A DNA stretch of 64,000 bases, taken from NCBI GenBank assembly GCA_963772065.1, contig CAVYVZ010000005.1:248001-312000 (forward strand), given 5' to 3'. Shown here piece by piece: positions 9,013 to 18,725 of the stretch. The stretch's first letter is position 1. Every line of letters begins with the position of its first letter. The notes under the pieces are model-generated. The model made no database searches and was not told the origin of the DNA. It saw only the letters and a list, made by a program, of their open reading frames with translations. The position numbers and the translations under genes were made by a program. Source of the DNA: CAVYVZ01 sp963772065. Its GTDB lineage: Bacteria; Acidobacteriota; Vicinamibacteria; Vicinamibacterales; UBA2999.

Positions 9013-10113
9013 TTACCGCACAGGGATCAGCGGGATCTTTCCCTTGTTGGCTTCCGCCGTCTTGTGCGCGGCGATCGAGACCTGTGCGGCGGTGCGCTCG
9101 GCCACCGCCGTGAACGCTCGACCCGCGGGTGAGCCGGGCTCGGCGATGACGAGGGGGACTCCGCTGTCGCTTCCCTCGCGAATGGCCTGGTAGAGCGGCA
9201 GCCGCCCCAGGAAGTTCACTCCCATGGCCTGCGCGAGTTGCTCGCCGCCCCCGTGACCGAAGATGTCGGCTTCGTGGTGGCAGTTGGTGCAGGCGTAGTA
9301 ACTCATGTTCTCGACGATTCCGAGCGTCGGGATGTTGAGCTTCTGGTACATCCGCACCGCGCGGCGGCTGTCGGCCAGCGATACCTGCTGCGGCGTGGTC
9401 ACGACGATCGCGCCGACGACCGGAACCGTCTGGCTGAGGCTGAGCGCGACGTCACCGGTTCCAGGCGGCATGTCGACGATCAGGTAGTCGAGATCTTTCC
9501 AGGCCACCTCGCGGAAGAATTGCTGGATGGCGCCATGGAGCATCGGACCCCGCCAGATCACCGGCGCGTCGTCAGACGTCAGGAACCCGATCGAGATCAC
9601 CTGGACGCCGTATTTCTCGGCAGGCACGATCCGCTGACCATCGGTCGTCAGCTGCTGGCTGATCCCCAGCATGATCGGCACGTTGGGTCCGTAGATGTCG
9701 CCGTCGAGGATGCCCACGCGGCTCCCGCATTTCGCGAGTGCGATCGCAAGGTTCACCGCCACGGTGGTCTTGCCGACGCCGCCCTTGCCGGCACCGACGG
9801 CCAGCACGTTCTTGACGCCGGGAAGCGGCGTGCGCCCCGTCTCGGGCACGGAGGCCGACCGGACGTTGGCGGTCATCCGCACGTCGACGTCGCTCACGCC
9901 TGGCAGCGCGCGGACGGAGGCCGCCGCCTGGTCGCGCATCTGGTCCTTGACCGGGCATGCGGGCGTCGTCAGCTCGATCGTGAACCCGACGCGGCCCGCA
10001 TCGATGGTGAGGTCCTTGACGAACCCGAGCGCCACGATGTCCTTGCGCAGATCCGGGTCGATGACGACGCGAAGCGCGTTGAGTACCGCGTCGCGGTCCA
10101 GCACAGCTGCCAT
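9013..10113 (-). CDS. mrp: Mrp/ApbC/NBP35-type Fe-S cluster carrier P-loop ATPase
   Basis: 366 residues in two domains. The N-terminal MIP18/DUF59 domain (about 1-85) has the PACPVKD motif. The ParA/MinD-like ATPase domain (about 100-350) has a deviant Walker A GKGGVGKTT, the LDGDIYGPN motif, MPPGTGD (Walker B region) and the paired cysteines CTNC that hold a bridging Fe-S cluster in the dimer. The C-terminal tail is basic. Such proteins deliver Fe-S clusters to apo-enzymes in the cytoplasm. The gene is convergent with the iron operon (6 nt between the stops) and lies 3 nt after a small membrane gene on the same strand. Confidence 0.96.
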   Translation of the reverse strand: MAAVLDRDAVLNALRVVIDPDLRKDIVALGFVKDLTIDAGRVGFTIELTTPACPVKDQMRDQAAASVRALPGVSDVDVRMTANVRSASVPETGRTPLPGVKNVLAVGAGKGGVGKTTVAVNLAIALAKCGSRVGILDGDIYGPNVPIMLGISQQLTTDGQRIVPAEKYGVQVISIGFLTSDDAPVIWRGPMLHGAIQQFFREVAWKDLDYLIVDMPPGTGDVALSLSQTVPVVGAIVVTTPQQVSLADSRRAVRMYQKLNIPTLGIVENMSYYACTNCHHEADIFGHGGGEQLAQAMGVNFLGRLPLYQAIREGSDSGVPLVIAEPGSPAGRAFTAVAERTAAQVSIAAHKTAEANKGKIPLIPVR

Positions 10114-10116
10114 GCG

Positions 10117-10515
10117 TTATGTACCTGTTGTGGTTTCTTGATTGTACTCAAACAGCCGTCTTCCCTCGTTCGTGAGCAGCACCCAGAGGGCGTAAATGCC
10201 GAGTGCGGTCCCGAACGGGAGGATGAGGAGGTTGACGAGCGCAAGGCCGAGGCAAAGCAGCCGCCCGAGCCCCTGCCGCCGGCTAATGAGCGTGGCGGCC
10301 CACAGATGCGCGCCTCCCCAGGCGAGCGCGAAGAGGCCGCACAGGGCGAACACGCCGGCCATGAACCCGGCCGCGAATCCGACGCTGTCTCCCTGCGGCG
10401 CGCTGAGAATGGCGACCGGGCCCACGGCAAGAAAGAGCATGGAGACGCCGATCAGGACCGCGAGCGCGCCCCAGATGGCGGTAAGGATCGCGAGGATGGT
10501 GGCGTGGCGGTCCAT
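10117..10515 (-). CDS. small integral membrane protein
   Basis: 132 residues, ATG at 10515. Four hydrophobic segments: ILAILTAIWGALAVLIGVS, GFAAGFMAGVFALCGLFALA, a short third around ATLISRR, and LLCLGLALVNLLILPFGTALG. It ends in a YNQETTTGT tail. The layout resembles small DUF-type membrane proteins common in Acidobacteriota; no function is known. It ends 3 nt before the mrp start, so the two are co-transcribed. Confidence 0.7.
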   Translation of the reverse strand: MDRHATILAILTAIWGALAVLIGVSMLFLAVGPVAILSAPQGDSVGFAAGFMAGVFALCGLFALAWGGAHLWAATLISRRQGLGRLLCLGLALVNLLILPFGTALGIYALWVLLTNEGRRLFEYNQETTTGT

Positions 10516-10520
10516 ACGAA

Positions 10521-10605
10521 CGGCTCAGGCCTTACGGCTTAAGTCTGAGGGCCTTGTCGGCCTAAGTCGTCAGGGCCTTTGGCCTTAAGCCTTAAGCCGT
10601 GAGCC
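10521..10605. repeat. imperfect dyad built from GGCTTAAG/CTTAAGCC words
   Basis: The gap between two same-strand genes has outer arms at about 10521-10542 and 10584-10605 that pair (GGCTCA...CGGCTTAAG against CTTAAGCC...TGAGCC). Shorter copies of GGCCTTA and GGGCCTT lie inside. It could fold as a long stem near the stop of the upstream gene, serving as a terminator or processing signal. There is no T-tract. Confidence 0.4.
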
Positions 10606-11069
10606 TACGCGATCACGGCCACGTGCAGCTCCACCTTCGTCGGCGGATCGTGGCGAGTAGACACGCTGAAGCGGAATCGCGCGCCGTCCGCGACGCCCGC
10701 AGGCACCGAGACGTGCACCTGATGGGTCAGCAGCTCGATCCCGCTCGCGTCGCATGCGGCGCAGCGCTCCGACCACGTTTCGCCTCTGCCGCCACAGGTG
10801 CGGCATGTGGTGCGCACCGGCACGTCGAGCGACAGCGTCACGCCCTCGGCCGCTTCTCGGCCGGAGAGCTCGATGCGCGCGGAAAGAGCGGCGCCGTGCC
10901 CGCTCTCGACGAACGCGTGGCGCATCTTCTCCACGGCGGGCGCGACCGACGGAAAATCGATCACCACTTCGTCGGCGAAACAGTCACGATGCGCGCCGTG
11001 CCCCGGCTCTTCGGCCGCGAGCACCGCCATCGCATCACTGCCGCGCGGCCGGAACGTGTCTCCCTTCAT
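10605..11069 (-). CDS. J-domain-less DnaJ zinc-finger protein
   Basis: 154 residues. The central part carries two CxxCxGxG-like zinc-binding repeats (CRTCGGRGE and CAACDASG), half the usual four. It is followed by a DnaJ C-terminal substrate-domain-like strand pattern (VHVSVPAGVADGARFRFSV). The N-terminal 35 residues lack HPD and any J domain. A zinc-stabilised protein-binding or scaffolding role is likely, but Hsp70 stimulation cannot be expected. RBS-like GGGAGA lies upstream of ATG 11069. It is the first of several small cysteine-rich proteins in a row. Confidence 0.75.
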   Translation of the reverse strand: MKGDTFRPRGSDAMAVLAAEEPGHGAHRDCFADEVVIDFPSVAPAVEKMRHAFVESGHGAALSARIELSGREAAEGVTLSLDVPVRTTCRTCGGRGETWSERCAACDASGIELLTHQVHVSVPAGVADGARFRFSVSTRHDPPTKVELHVAVIA

Positions 11070-11108
11070 CGACTGCTGGTACCATAGGGGTCACCCGGAG
11101 AGAAGTCA

Positions 11109-11270
11109 ATGGTCAAGGAATGCCCGATGTGCGGCGAGAAGATGCGACTGACCGAACGCGAGCTCGTCGATCGCGTGCCGGGCACGTCGCAGACCAAAAG
11201 CACGAAATTACGTGAATGGGTCTGCCCTGAATGCGACTACTTCGAGGACGCCGACGAGGAACAGGGTTGA
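11109..11270 (+). CDS. 53-residue zinc-ribbon protein
   Basis: ATG 11109 is preceded by GGAGAG, and the frame ends at TGA 11268-11270. The product has an N-terminal CPMC and a C-terminal CPEC, the spacing of a zinc ribbon, separated by a charged linker and followed by an acidic tail (DYFEDADEEQG). It is divergent from the DnaJ-zinc gene with a 39-nt gap. The function is unknown. Similar tiny ribbons serve as transcription or ribosome-associated factors, but no assignment is made. Confidence 0.75.
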   Translation: MVKECPMCGEKMRLTERELVDRVPGTSQTKSTKLREWVCPECDYFEDADEEQG

Positions 11271-11312
11271 CGCAAGGCGGGAAAATCAGGCGGGGCCCGC
11301 GGGTCTCGATCC

Positions 11313-11558
11313 TCAGCGCGCGCCGAGCGTGAGCATCAGCTCGCGGCGCAGTCCTTCGTCCAACTCGTCGAAATTGAGTGCGGTCTCGCACTCGTCGCAC
11401 AGTACTTCGAGCACGGCCGGGCGGCTTTCTTCCGACACTTCCACGCGCGAATCGTCCAGGTGTACCACGTGCATCTGCAGTGTCTTCACCAGGAAATTCT
11501 GGTCGTTCCCGCAACTCGGACACGTCAGCGCCACGCGGGTCTCCTCTCCTCGCAACAT
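11313..11558 (-). CDS. small zinc-ribbon protein with an acidic tail
   Basis: 81 residues from ATG 11558, which has a good ribosome site (AGGAGA, 5 nt spacer). Two CxxC pairs (CPSCGN near residue 13 and CDECET near residue 54) flank a beta-rich segment (FLVKTLQMHVVHLDDSRVEV), a classic zinc-ribbon arrangement. The tail is acidic/helical (ALNFDELDEGLRRELMLTL). No specific family is recognised. It converges with the 53-residue ribbon gene. Confidence 0.75.
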   Translation of the reverse strand: MLRGEETRVALTCPSCGNDQNFLVKTLQMHVVHLDDSRVEVSEESRPAVLEVLCDECETALNFDELDEGLRRELMLTLGAR

Positions 11559-11626
11559 CGTATCTCCTGAAAAGGGAATTGTACTGGACGGTTTACAGGC
11601 GGCGCAATGAAAACAATGAAGATGGG

Positions 11627-11845
11627 CTATAAGAGGTCCTCTGGCAGCCCGAGGCGCACGACGCCTCCCATCCGGTGCTCCACGAAGACGCAGTGCGGAC
11701 CCTTGGCCTCCACGAGCTCCACCTCGAGGGCCATGGGCGTGGCCTGATAGACGCCGGAGACGCAGCCGCAGGGGAGCGATTCGAGCGTAATCAGGGACAA
11801 ACTAGCCGCTCGCGAGAGGCGCTGGGTGGTCCCCTGAAGGTTCAT
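11627..11845 (-). CDS. small conserved-looking protein with a CGC motif
   Basis: 72 residues. A short basic N-terminus is followed by LPCGCVSGVYQ and a beta-type C-terminal half (VELVEAKGPHCVFVEHRMGG). The two adjacent cysteines and a third at the HC pair may bind metal. The start is uncertain: ATG 11845 lacks a strong ribosome site. It is accepted because the amino-acid composition is protein-like and the gap would otherwise be empty. Function unknown. Confidence 0.5.
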   Translation of the reverse strand: MNLQGTTQRLSRAASLSLITLESLPCGCVSGVYQATPMALEVELVEAKGPHCVFVEHRMGGVVRLGLPEDLL

Positions 11846-11909
11846 CCTATCCCGTTAGACTGCGCGGGCAGGCGAATGGTTCCTTGAACCATGCGCAGAA
11901 AGGGAACTC

Positions 11910-12431
11910 CTACAGGAGCCCGGGGTAGGTTACCTGGCTGCCCTCGACGCGGCCGAACGGCGTGAGCTCGTGCGCCGGCGCGTCGCGCGGGGACATGATG
12001 TGATGCACCTCGACGCCTCGCGCGATCAGGGCATCCGCAATGAGCTGGCGATGGCATTCCCACCACTTCGCCTCGGCGCACATCACCGCAACGACGCTGG
12101 TCCGGCCGAACGCGAGGAGCTCGTCGATTGCCGAGCCGAACGCCAGCGTCGCCATGTGATCCGCGTAGCCGCGAAAGCCTTCGTGGCGCCACGCACGGTT
12201 CGGCGAATCGCTCCGCGGCTTTCGCAGTCCGCCAAGCGAAGGGAAATGACGATAGGCAACGCCCGCTGCGGGCAGCGACACTTCGAGCGAGTCTCTGGAA
12301 AAGTGAGGATGCCGCCGCGAGCGCGGCACCGTACGGACGTCGGCGAGTCCGGTCACACCATGCGCCTGCAGGAGCGTCAGGAACTCGTCGAAGCGACGCA
12401 CCGAGTGGCCGACCGTGAAGACGGGCATCAC
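11910..12431 (-). CDS. DUF488 family protein
   Basis: 173 residues with the DUF488 hallmarks: N-terminal FTVGHSVRRFDEFLTLL, DVRTVPRSRRHPHF, a central YRHFPSLGGLR, and the CAEAKWWECHRQLIADAL motif with its paired cysteines. The C-terminus has the VEVHHIMSP strand. The biochemical role of the family is unknown; the cysteine/histidine set suggests metal or nucleotide chemistry. The start is GTG 12431 (or ATG 12428), directly after the TAG of the AddA-like gene, so it is the last gene of that operon. Confidence 0.9.
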   Translation of the reverse strand: MMPVFTVGHSVRRFDEFLTLLQAHGVTGLADVRTVPRSRRHPHFSRDSLEVSLPAAGVAYRHFPSLGGLRKPRSDSPNRAWRHEGFRGYADHMATLAFGSAIDELLAFGRTSVVAVMCAEAKWWECHRQLIADALIARGVEVHHIMSPRDAPAHELTPFGRVEGSQVTYPGLL

Positions 12432-15400
12432 CTACAGGGCAACAGCGTCCTGCGGATACACGAGCAGCCCTTCGACGCGTGATCCGGCGAATATCTGCTC
12501 GGCAGCGCGCTTGTACAGGCCCAGCTGAATGCGGTGTTCAGGACGCGGCCGTCCTGTCTTGAACTCGAGCACGTACACCGAGCCGTCGCGGCGGCGAATC
12601 ACGCAATCGATCGTTCCACGAAGCACCCCACCATTGTCACGCATGGTGAACGGGACCTCGTGCAGCCTTTCCCCCGCCGCGCAGATCTCGCGGACGTCAT
12701 CTCGCGCGCAGATCGTGGCGTAGACGCTTGCAATGCGCGCAGTCACCTGCGCGCGCGTCCTCCACATCCATGAGCTCGCCGGCAGCCGGTAACAGATCCA
12801 GGACTCGTCGCACATCGTCCGAGCTCACCGGCGATGCAAAACCGTGGCGCTGGATGAGAAGGTGCACCGCCGATCCGATCACGCGATCTGATTCGGCCCC
12901 ATTCGCGTCTGCCGGCTGTTCTTCGACGCTCACCGCGGAGCCAATCGTCTGACGCACGATCGAGCTGTCGTGGAGCGGCTCGAAATCGTCCGGTCGTGCC
13001 TCGCTGAGCGACGCCGCAGGCAGCCCATCCACCTTCTCGGTTGAAGAGCAGATGTGAAAGCGGTGAGACGCGCCGCTTGCAGACTGCCAGGTGACGTCTC
13101 CGGCATGAGACGCGCCGGCGCAGCTGAACGTCTCTGCGAAAGTGGGCGGGATCACCTCCGCCAGACTGCCCCGGCCGGGCTGCAGGCGGCCGTCCTTCAG
13201 CACCGACCCGAGATACAACCGGTCGCGAGCGCGGGTCAGCGCCACGTAGAGAAGGCGCTTCGTCTCCTCTCGTTCCTTTCCGCCCGCGTCCTCGTCGGCG
13301 TCGGACTGGAAGTCACCGACCGACACCGACGCGGGACGCCCGGTACCATCGACCGGCACGACGCGAATCGGAGCGCGGCGACGACCCGTGCCGCGCGCGA
13401 GGTTTACGAGAAAGACGATCGGAAACTCGAGACCTTTCGCGGCGTGGACCGTCATGAGGCTCACGGCATCGAGCGCGTCGATGACGGCGTTCGATTCGTC
13501 GCCCGTGGACAGCCGATCGAGATGCGCGGCGATGCGGCCGAGCGTCGCGTACCCACGGTTCTGGATCCGCCGGACGATGGCGCGCATCTTCTTCAGGTTC
13601 TCGCGCGCCTGCCGCCAGCGCGGTCCGCGCACTTCTAGCCCGTATGCTGATTCCGCCAGCGCGAGATCGAAGAGCTCGGCCGGCGGCAGGCGATCGACGA
13701 GCCGCCGCCATCGAGAGGTGGCCTCGCGTGCGAGGTGAAGCGCGCGGGAGTCGTGGGCATCGAGCGGACCGGCTTGAGGCGGTGGCTCGGGACTTCGAAG
13801 CGCGTCCGCCAGCCTGGGTGCCAGGCGGCGGAGCCCTTCGTCGGACAGGCGCACGAACCGCGACCGCAGAAAGGCCGCGGCGCGCAGGTCCGACAGCGGA
13901 TCCGCCAGGTACCAGAGCAGCGCGAGCGCGTCTTTGACTTCGTCTGCGTCGAAGAATCCAAGACCCTTGTAGACGTACGCGGGGATACCGCGCGCTTCGA
14001 GCGCCTCTTCGAACTCGCGGTGGCTCTCGCGCGTGCGGAAGAGAATCGCCACATCGGCGGGTCTCGCTCGCCGTCTCACGCCTGTGTCACGATCGCGAAC
14101 CTCGCACTCGTCCAGCAGCCTTACGATCTCCGCCGCCGTCAGCTCCGCGCATCCTTCGGGCGTGTCGGACGTCACGAGGCCTAGAGCCGGGCGTTCGGAA
14201 CCGGCCGGTCCTCGCGAATCCGCATCGATCGGGAATCGGTCCTGGTCGTCGTACCGAAACGCGTCCCCGCGTGCCGGCACCTTGTCGATCTCGGCGCACA
14301 GATCGTTGACGAACGCCAGCAGCTCCGGCGCCGCTCGAAAGCTCCGCGAGATCGCACGGCGCACGTCGCCGTCGGGACGCAGACGGCCGAGGTACCGGCT
14401 CGCCTCGTCGAGCACCGAGACGTCCGCATCCCGGAAGCCATAGATCGACTGCTTGCGATCGCCGACGATGAAGATGGACGGAGGAAGGGGACCCGAATGC
14501 GCCAGGCCCATCCCTTCGCCCCACGACTGGACGAGCAGGGACACGAGCTCCCATTGCGCGCGGCTCGTGTCCTGGAACTCGTCGACGAGGATGTGGTGAT
14601 ATCTCGATTCGAGGCGGTACCGGCTCTGGGCGAACTCGTCCATCTGCCGCAGGAGATCGAGGGCGCGCAGCAGGACGTCCGAGAAGTCGAGCACCGCATG
14701 CGCGTCGAGCGTCCGCCGGTATTCGGCGAGCGCGACCTGAAACATCCGCGAGATGCCGCGCGAGACGATGACATTCAAGTCGCGCCGATAGGCTTCGAGC
14801 ACTGCGTCGACGCGCTCCGCGTTGCCGATCACGAGGTCACGGTGGCGCCGCCAGTCGGCCTCCGACGCAAAGTCCTCTTTCCGGTAGTCGAGCCTCCGCC
14901 GCGGGCTGCCCTCCTGGGTCAGGAAATGCTCGCGCGCGCGCGTGAACGCCGACTGCACTGCTGCAGGCGGTAGATCGTTCTCGTCGAGCAGCCGCCGGAT
15001 GTCGCGCGCCAGCAGAATGAACGACGGCTCGAAGAGCGGACCGCTCTCGATGAAGACGGATGCTCCGCCCGGCATCGACTCGAGAACGTCAACGAGCGCC
15101 CGCGAAGCCCGCCGGCACGCATCGGCCACGTCCATGTTCGCCGGGCCCGCCGAGAGAAACGCACGCAGCGCCGCGGGCGCGATGAGGCGGCGGTTGAGCA
15201 GGACGGCCAGGCCGGCGCGTACCCGCCGCTCTCCGATCTGTGCGAAGGCGAGCGCGACGTTCTCGTCGTCGCGCGCGAGCGAGCGGCAGATGCGGAGCGC
15301 GCGGTCGAGCGCTTCGTCGATCAGTCGAGGCACTTCCGTCTCGTCGGCCATCGCGAATCCCGGATCGAGATCGGCCTCGAGCGGGAATTCCCGGAGCAGC

Positions 15401-15780
15401 GATAGGCAGAACGCGTCGATGGTGCTGATCGCGATGTCGCCGAGCCGGTCGCGAAGGTCGCGCCAGCGCGCCGGCGGAATGCCGCCCTCGGCGGCAACGG
15501 CGCGCAAGGTGCTCAGGATGCGCTCACGCATTTCGGCGGCCGCCTTGCGCGTGAACGTAATCGCCAGCACGTTCGCCGGGTCGACGCCCGCCTTCAACAG
15601 GTTGACGTAGCGGTCGACCAGCACGCGCGTCTTGCCGGTGCCGGCCGACGCTTCGAGCGCGACGTTGAAGCGCGGATCCACGGCCCGCTCCCGTGCCGCC
15701 TGGTCGACGGCAAACGGGGCCTGCACCTCGGCGGCCGACTCGACGGCGTCGAAGGGCAGCGTCAGGTTATTCGTCTTCAA
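12432..15780 (-). CDS. addA: AddA-like UvrD-family helicase-nuclease; frame broken near the C-terminus
   Basis: About 1115 residues. Superfamily 1 helicase motifs appear in order: ASAGTGKT (44-51), FTRKAAAEMRERI, ILVDEFQDTSRAQW, GDRKQSIYGFRDADV, LMTVHAAKGLEFPIVF and LLYVALTRARDRLYLG. A RecB-type nuclease domain follows, with GTIDCVIRRRDG and the catalytic LEFKTGR. The helicase and nuclease parts lie in different frames that join in the alternating GC run at about 12749-12757, where a dinucleotide slip gives EDARAQVTARIASVY. With AddB it would process double-strand DNA ends for recombination. The start at 15780 overlaps the end of the AddB-like gene by 14 nt. Confidence 0.92.
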
Positions 15781-18725
15781 CGTAATCCTTCCGGCAGACG
15801 GATGGGTACGCGCACCACGTGCAGATCATCGGATCGTGCGGCCGCGCCGGAAACTCCCCGCGTCCGACGGCATCGAGGACGCCGAAGAGCCGCTCGCGGG
15901 CCGCATCGAGCGGTACGCCGGGATCCGACGCGCCGGCCCTGACAACGGGAACCAGCGCGCGCTTTCCCGAGAACGCCACATACGCGGCCTCATCCACCGT
16001 CCACGGCGCGCCATCACGCGATTCGAGCCGCTCGGTCGCACACAGCGCGTACACGGGAACCTGGAGGGCGCGCTTGACGTTCGGCGCCGAGCCGGACTTG
16101 TAGTCGATGACGCGCAACCGGCGACCCTCGAGCAGATCGATGCGGTCGGCGACGCCGCGCAGCGGCGCCAGACGCCCGCCGGAGGCCCCCAGCGAGAAGT
16201 CGCCGTCGAGCCGATACTCGAGCCATCGCTCGACGACTCGGACCGGCCGCGACGCTTCGATCCCGAGCACCACGTCGACGAGACCCGGCGCGATCGCCGA
16301 ACCGAACAGCCGCGTCCGCTCGAGCGCCGCCTCGGCCTCGGGGAGAACGGCGAGGAGCGGCTCCGCCACGCGCTCGAAGAGCGCACGGGCGTCATCGATC
16401 CGACTTGGATCGATCGTGCCGGCACCTTGCCGATCCCATGCCTCGAAGAAGCGCTGGAAGACTTCGTGGATGAAGCGCCCGCGCGCGCGCGGAGAGAGAC
16501 TTGGCTCGTCCTCCGGCGCCTCTTCGAGCTTCAGCACGTCGGCGGCGAAGAACTTGAACGGGCACTCCTGATAACGCTCCAGCCCGCTCAGCGAAAAGCC
16601 GGAGGCCGCATGACCCGACGTTGCGCCTCGATGGCGCGGGTCGCGCGTCGACGGCGCCTGCAGCCGGAACTCGGCCCAGGGCGCGGCGAGGGCGCTCAGC
16701 CGATCCGTCCGCACCGGGTCCAGCCCGAGCGCTTCCCACTGGAAAATGCGCGGGCGGACAGCCGGCGTCTGCTCGACGCTCTCGAGTCCCGCGCTCTCGA
16801 CGTCGTCGAGAAACGGCGACGCGGCCACCATCGTGTCGTCCTCGAGCGTGAACGTCGAGACCACGAGCCGCTGCGCGGGCAGGCGGAGCAGGTCCATGAA
16901 CGCGTTGCGTGCGCCTTCGATCCGCGTTTTCTCAGGAGCCCAGCCGAGCTGCTGCAGGACGCCCGAGGAATAGAAGATGCTGCGGCGCGGCCGCTCGGGC
17001 CACTCGCCCTCCACGAGGCCGGCGAGCTGCACGACGTCGAAGTCGCCGTAGCGCGCGCTCTCGGCGTCGAGCAGGTGCACGCCCGACTCTCCGGCACGAG
17101 GCGCGAACGTGTGGTTCTCGATCCAGCGTCGCACCATCGCGGCGACCGTCTCGAAGTCCTCGAAGGCCTCGTCATACGCGGCATGCGCCGCGCGGATGCC
17201 GTGCAATGCGCCGCGAACTGCTGCGCGTGCGCGAAGCTGCCGGGCGCGCAGCGGATCGTCCGGTCCTGGAATCGCGTCGTGGCGCTGGAGAACCGCCAGC
17301 AGGCAGTCGAGGTGCGCGGCAACTTGTTGCGGCTGGCGCAGCGCCGCCAGCCCGCGAACGACATCAACGGCGACCGCGCCCGCAAACGCTGCGCGTTCGG
17401 CGATCGGTCCTTCGCGCCCCTGCCATGACGCCACGATCGATTCAAGCGCCGACAGGTCGCCAAGGTAGCCGGCGTCGCTCAGCGCGCGGTCGAGCGCGGC
17501 AACATCCCGCGGGCCGAGGACGCGGCCGCCATGTTCGAAGCGCATATGCGGCGACTGGAGCAGCGCGACGAGCGGTGTGCGGGCGAAGTTCGCCGAAACG
17601 CAGGAGAACACGACATCGAGGGCGGCCGCGTACGGTTCTGCCGCCAGCGGCAGCGCGTCGAACATCTGACAGGGCACCCCCGCCGACTGCAGCACATCGC
17701 GCGTGAGATAGACATACGGCAGCGGTCGCGAGACCACCAGCGCGATGCGCTCCAGAGGAGGTGCATCGCCCTGGTTCGCCAGATCGCGAACGAGCGCCGC
17801 GAAGTCGGCAACCTCTTCCTCCCTGTCGCGCGTCAGGTGAATAGGGGTCTGGCCCCTATGGTGCCAGGCCTTGGGACCCGCTGATCGGAAGACCTGGCAC
17901 CACAGGGGCCAGACCCCTAAATTGCTGCTCCTCGATTCCCGGGAAAAGCTGGTGGATGCGCTCGTGAAGCGCGCCAGCAAGGCACGTGTCGGTCACGACC
18001 AGGTCGATGCGCTCGAGGCCGGGAAGGCGCGCGAGCAGATCGAAGTCGCAGTTCCACAGGCCGTATGGATCCGATGCGCGGTCCCGAACCGTGACCACGA
18101 CATGTCGCCACGGCATCACGGCGGACGTCGTCCGCAGGCGGGCGCGCAGCGCGTGCTCGTCGAGCGCGGCCTCGGCGGCGCATCGCGATTCGAAGATCCG
18201 GAACGCCGCCGCCAGGAACCGCGTCTGGCGCACGAGGCGCTCCGCGCCACGATCGGCGTCGGCGCCCGGTTCGAGAACATCGAGCGCCTTGCGCTCGAAT
18301 GTCTCCACGTCGTTCTCATGGCGCCGAAGGTCGTCATAGAAGCCGAGGATCTCGGCGACGAGCCCGGGACGAAGGCGAAACGGCGGCGCATGGCCGTGTT
18401 CGGCCGCGTGGCGGCATGCCACGCCCATCAACGCCTCGCGTTCGAACGCGTTGAGCAGCCGGAGAGGCCCTGGCAGACGATTGGCGAGGCGCTCGTAGAA
18501 CGTGTCGCGCGTGACGAAATCGGGGAGCAGCACGGCTCCGTCGCGCGAAAGCGTCCGTTCCTCGATCGCCCGGGTCAGCTGCGCGGCGGCCGCGCGCGTG
18601 GGAACGATGACGAGCCGGTGGCGCGCGGCGAAAGGATCCCCATCAGACGCAAGCGCGGAGCACGCATCTCGAAACGTCCGCAGATCCCCAGCCCGAACCA
18701 ACCGGGTGGAGCGAGCATCGATCAC
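15767..18725 (-). pseudogene. addB: AddB-like Fe-S nuclease/helicase subunit, split by a 76-nt repeat
   Basis: The reading frame begins at GTG 18725 (overlapping the upstream stop as GTGA) and runs as an inactivated UvrD-like fold to about 17919. A palindromic repeat (17843-17918) then introduces a stop and a frame change. The second part (17842-15767) continues with a RecB-type nuclease domain (GVADRIDLLEGRR...RVIDYKSG) and the AddB Fe-S cysteines, one at ECPFKFF and three in CTWCAYPSVC. Deleting exactly the 76 nt rejoins the protein in frame (...GIEEQQF-IHLTRDREEEVA). The gene was therefore intact before insertion and is now probably inactive or makes two fragments. Confidence 0.88.
17843..17918. 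repeat. 76-nt REPIN-like palindromic element, copy 1 (inside addB)
   Basis: Two 26-nt arms (AGGGGTCTGGCCCC + TATGGTGCCAGG and its inverse) match at 25 of 26 positions and flank a 24-nt centre. Each arm itself contains the small hairpin GGGGTCTGGCCCC. A second copy with the same arm and spacer lengths but a different centre lies at 44994-45069. The layout, two inverted REP-like units, is that of a REPIN mobilised by a RAYT transposase. No such transposase gene is in the window. Confidence 0.85.

Noticed and set aside
15767..18725. AddB split read as two separate real genes
   Set aside because: Each half lacks needed parts, and removing the 76-nt repeat joins them exactly in frame, so one interrupted gene is the better model.
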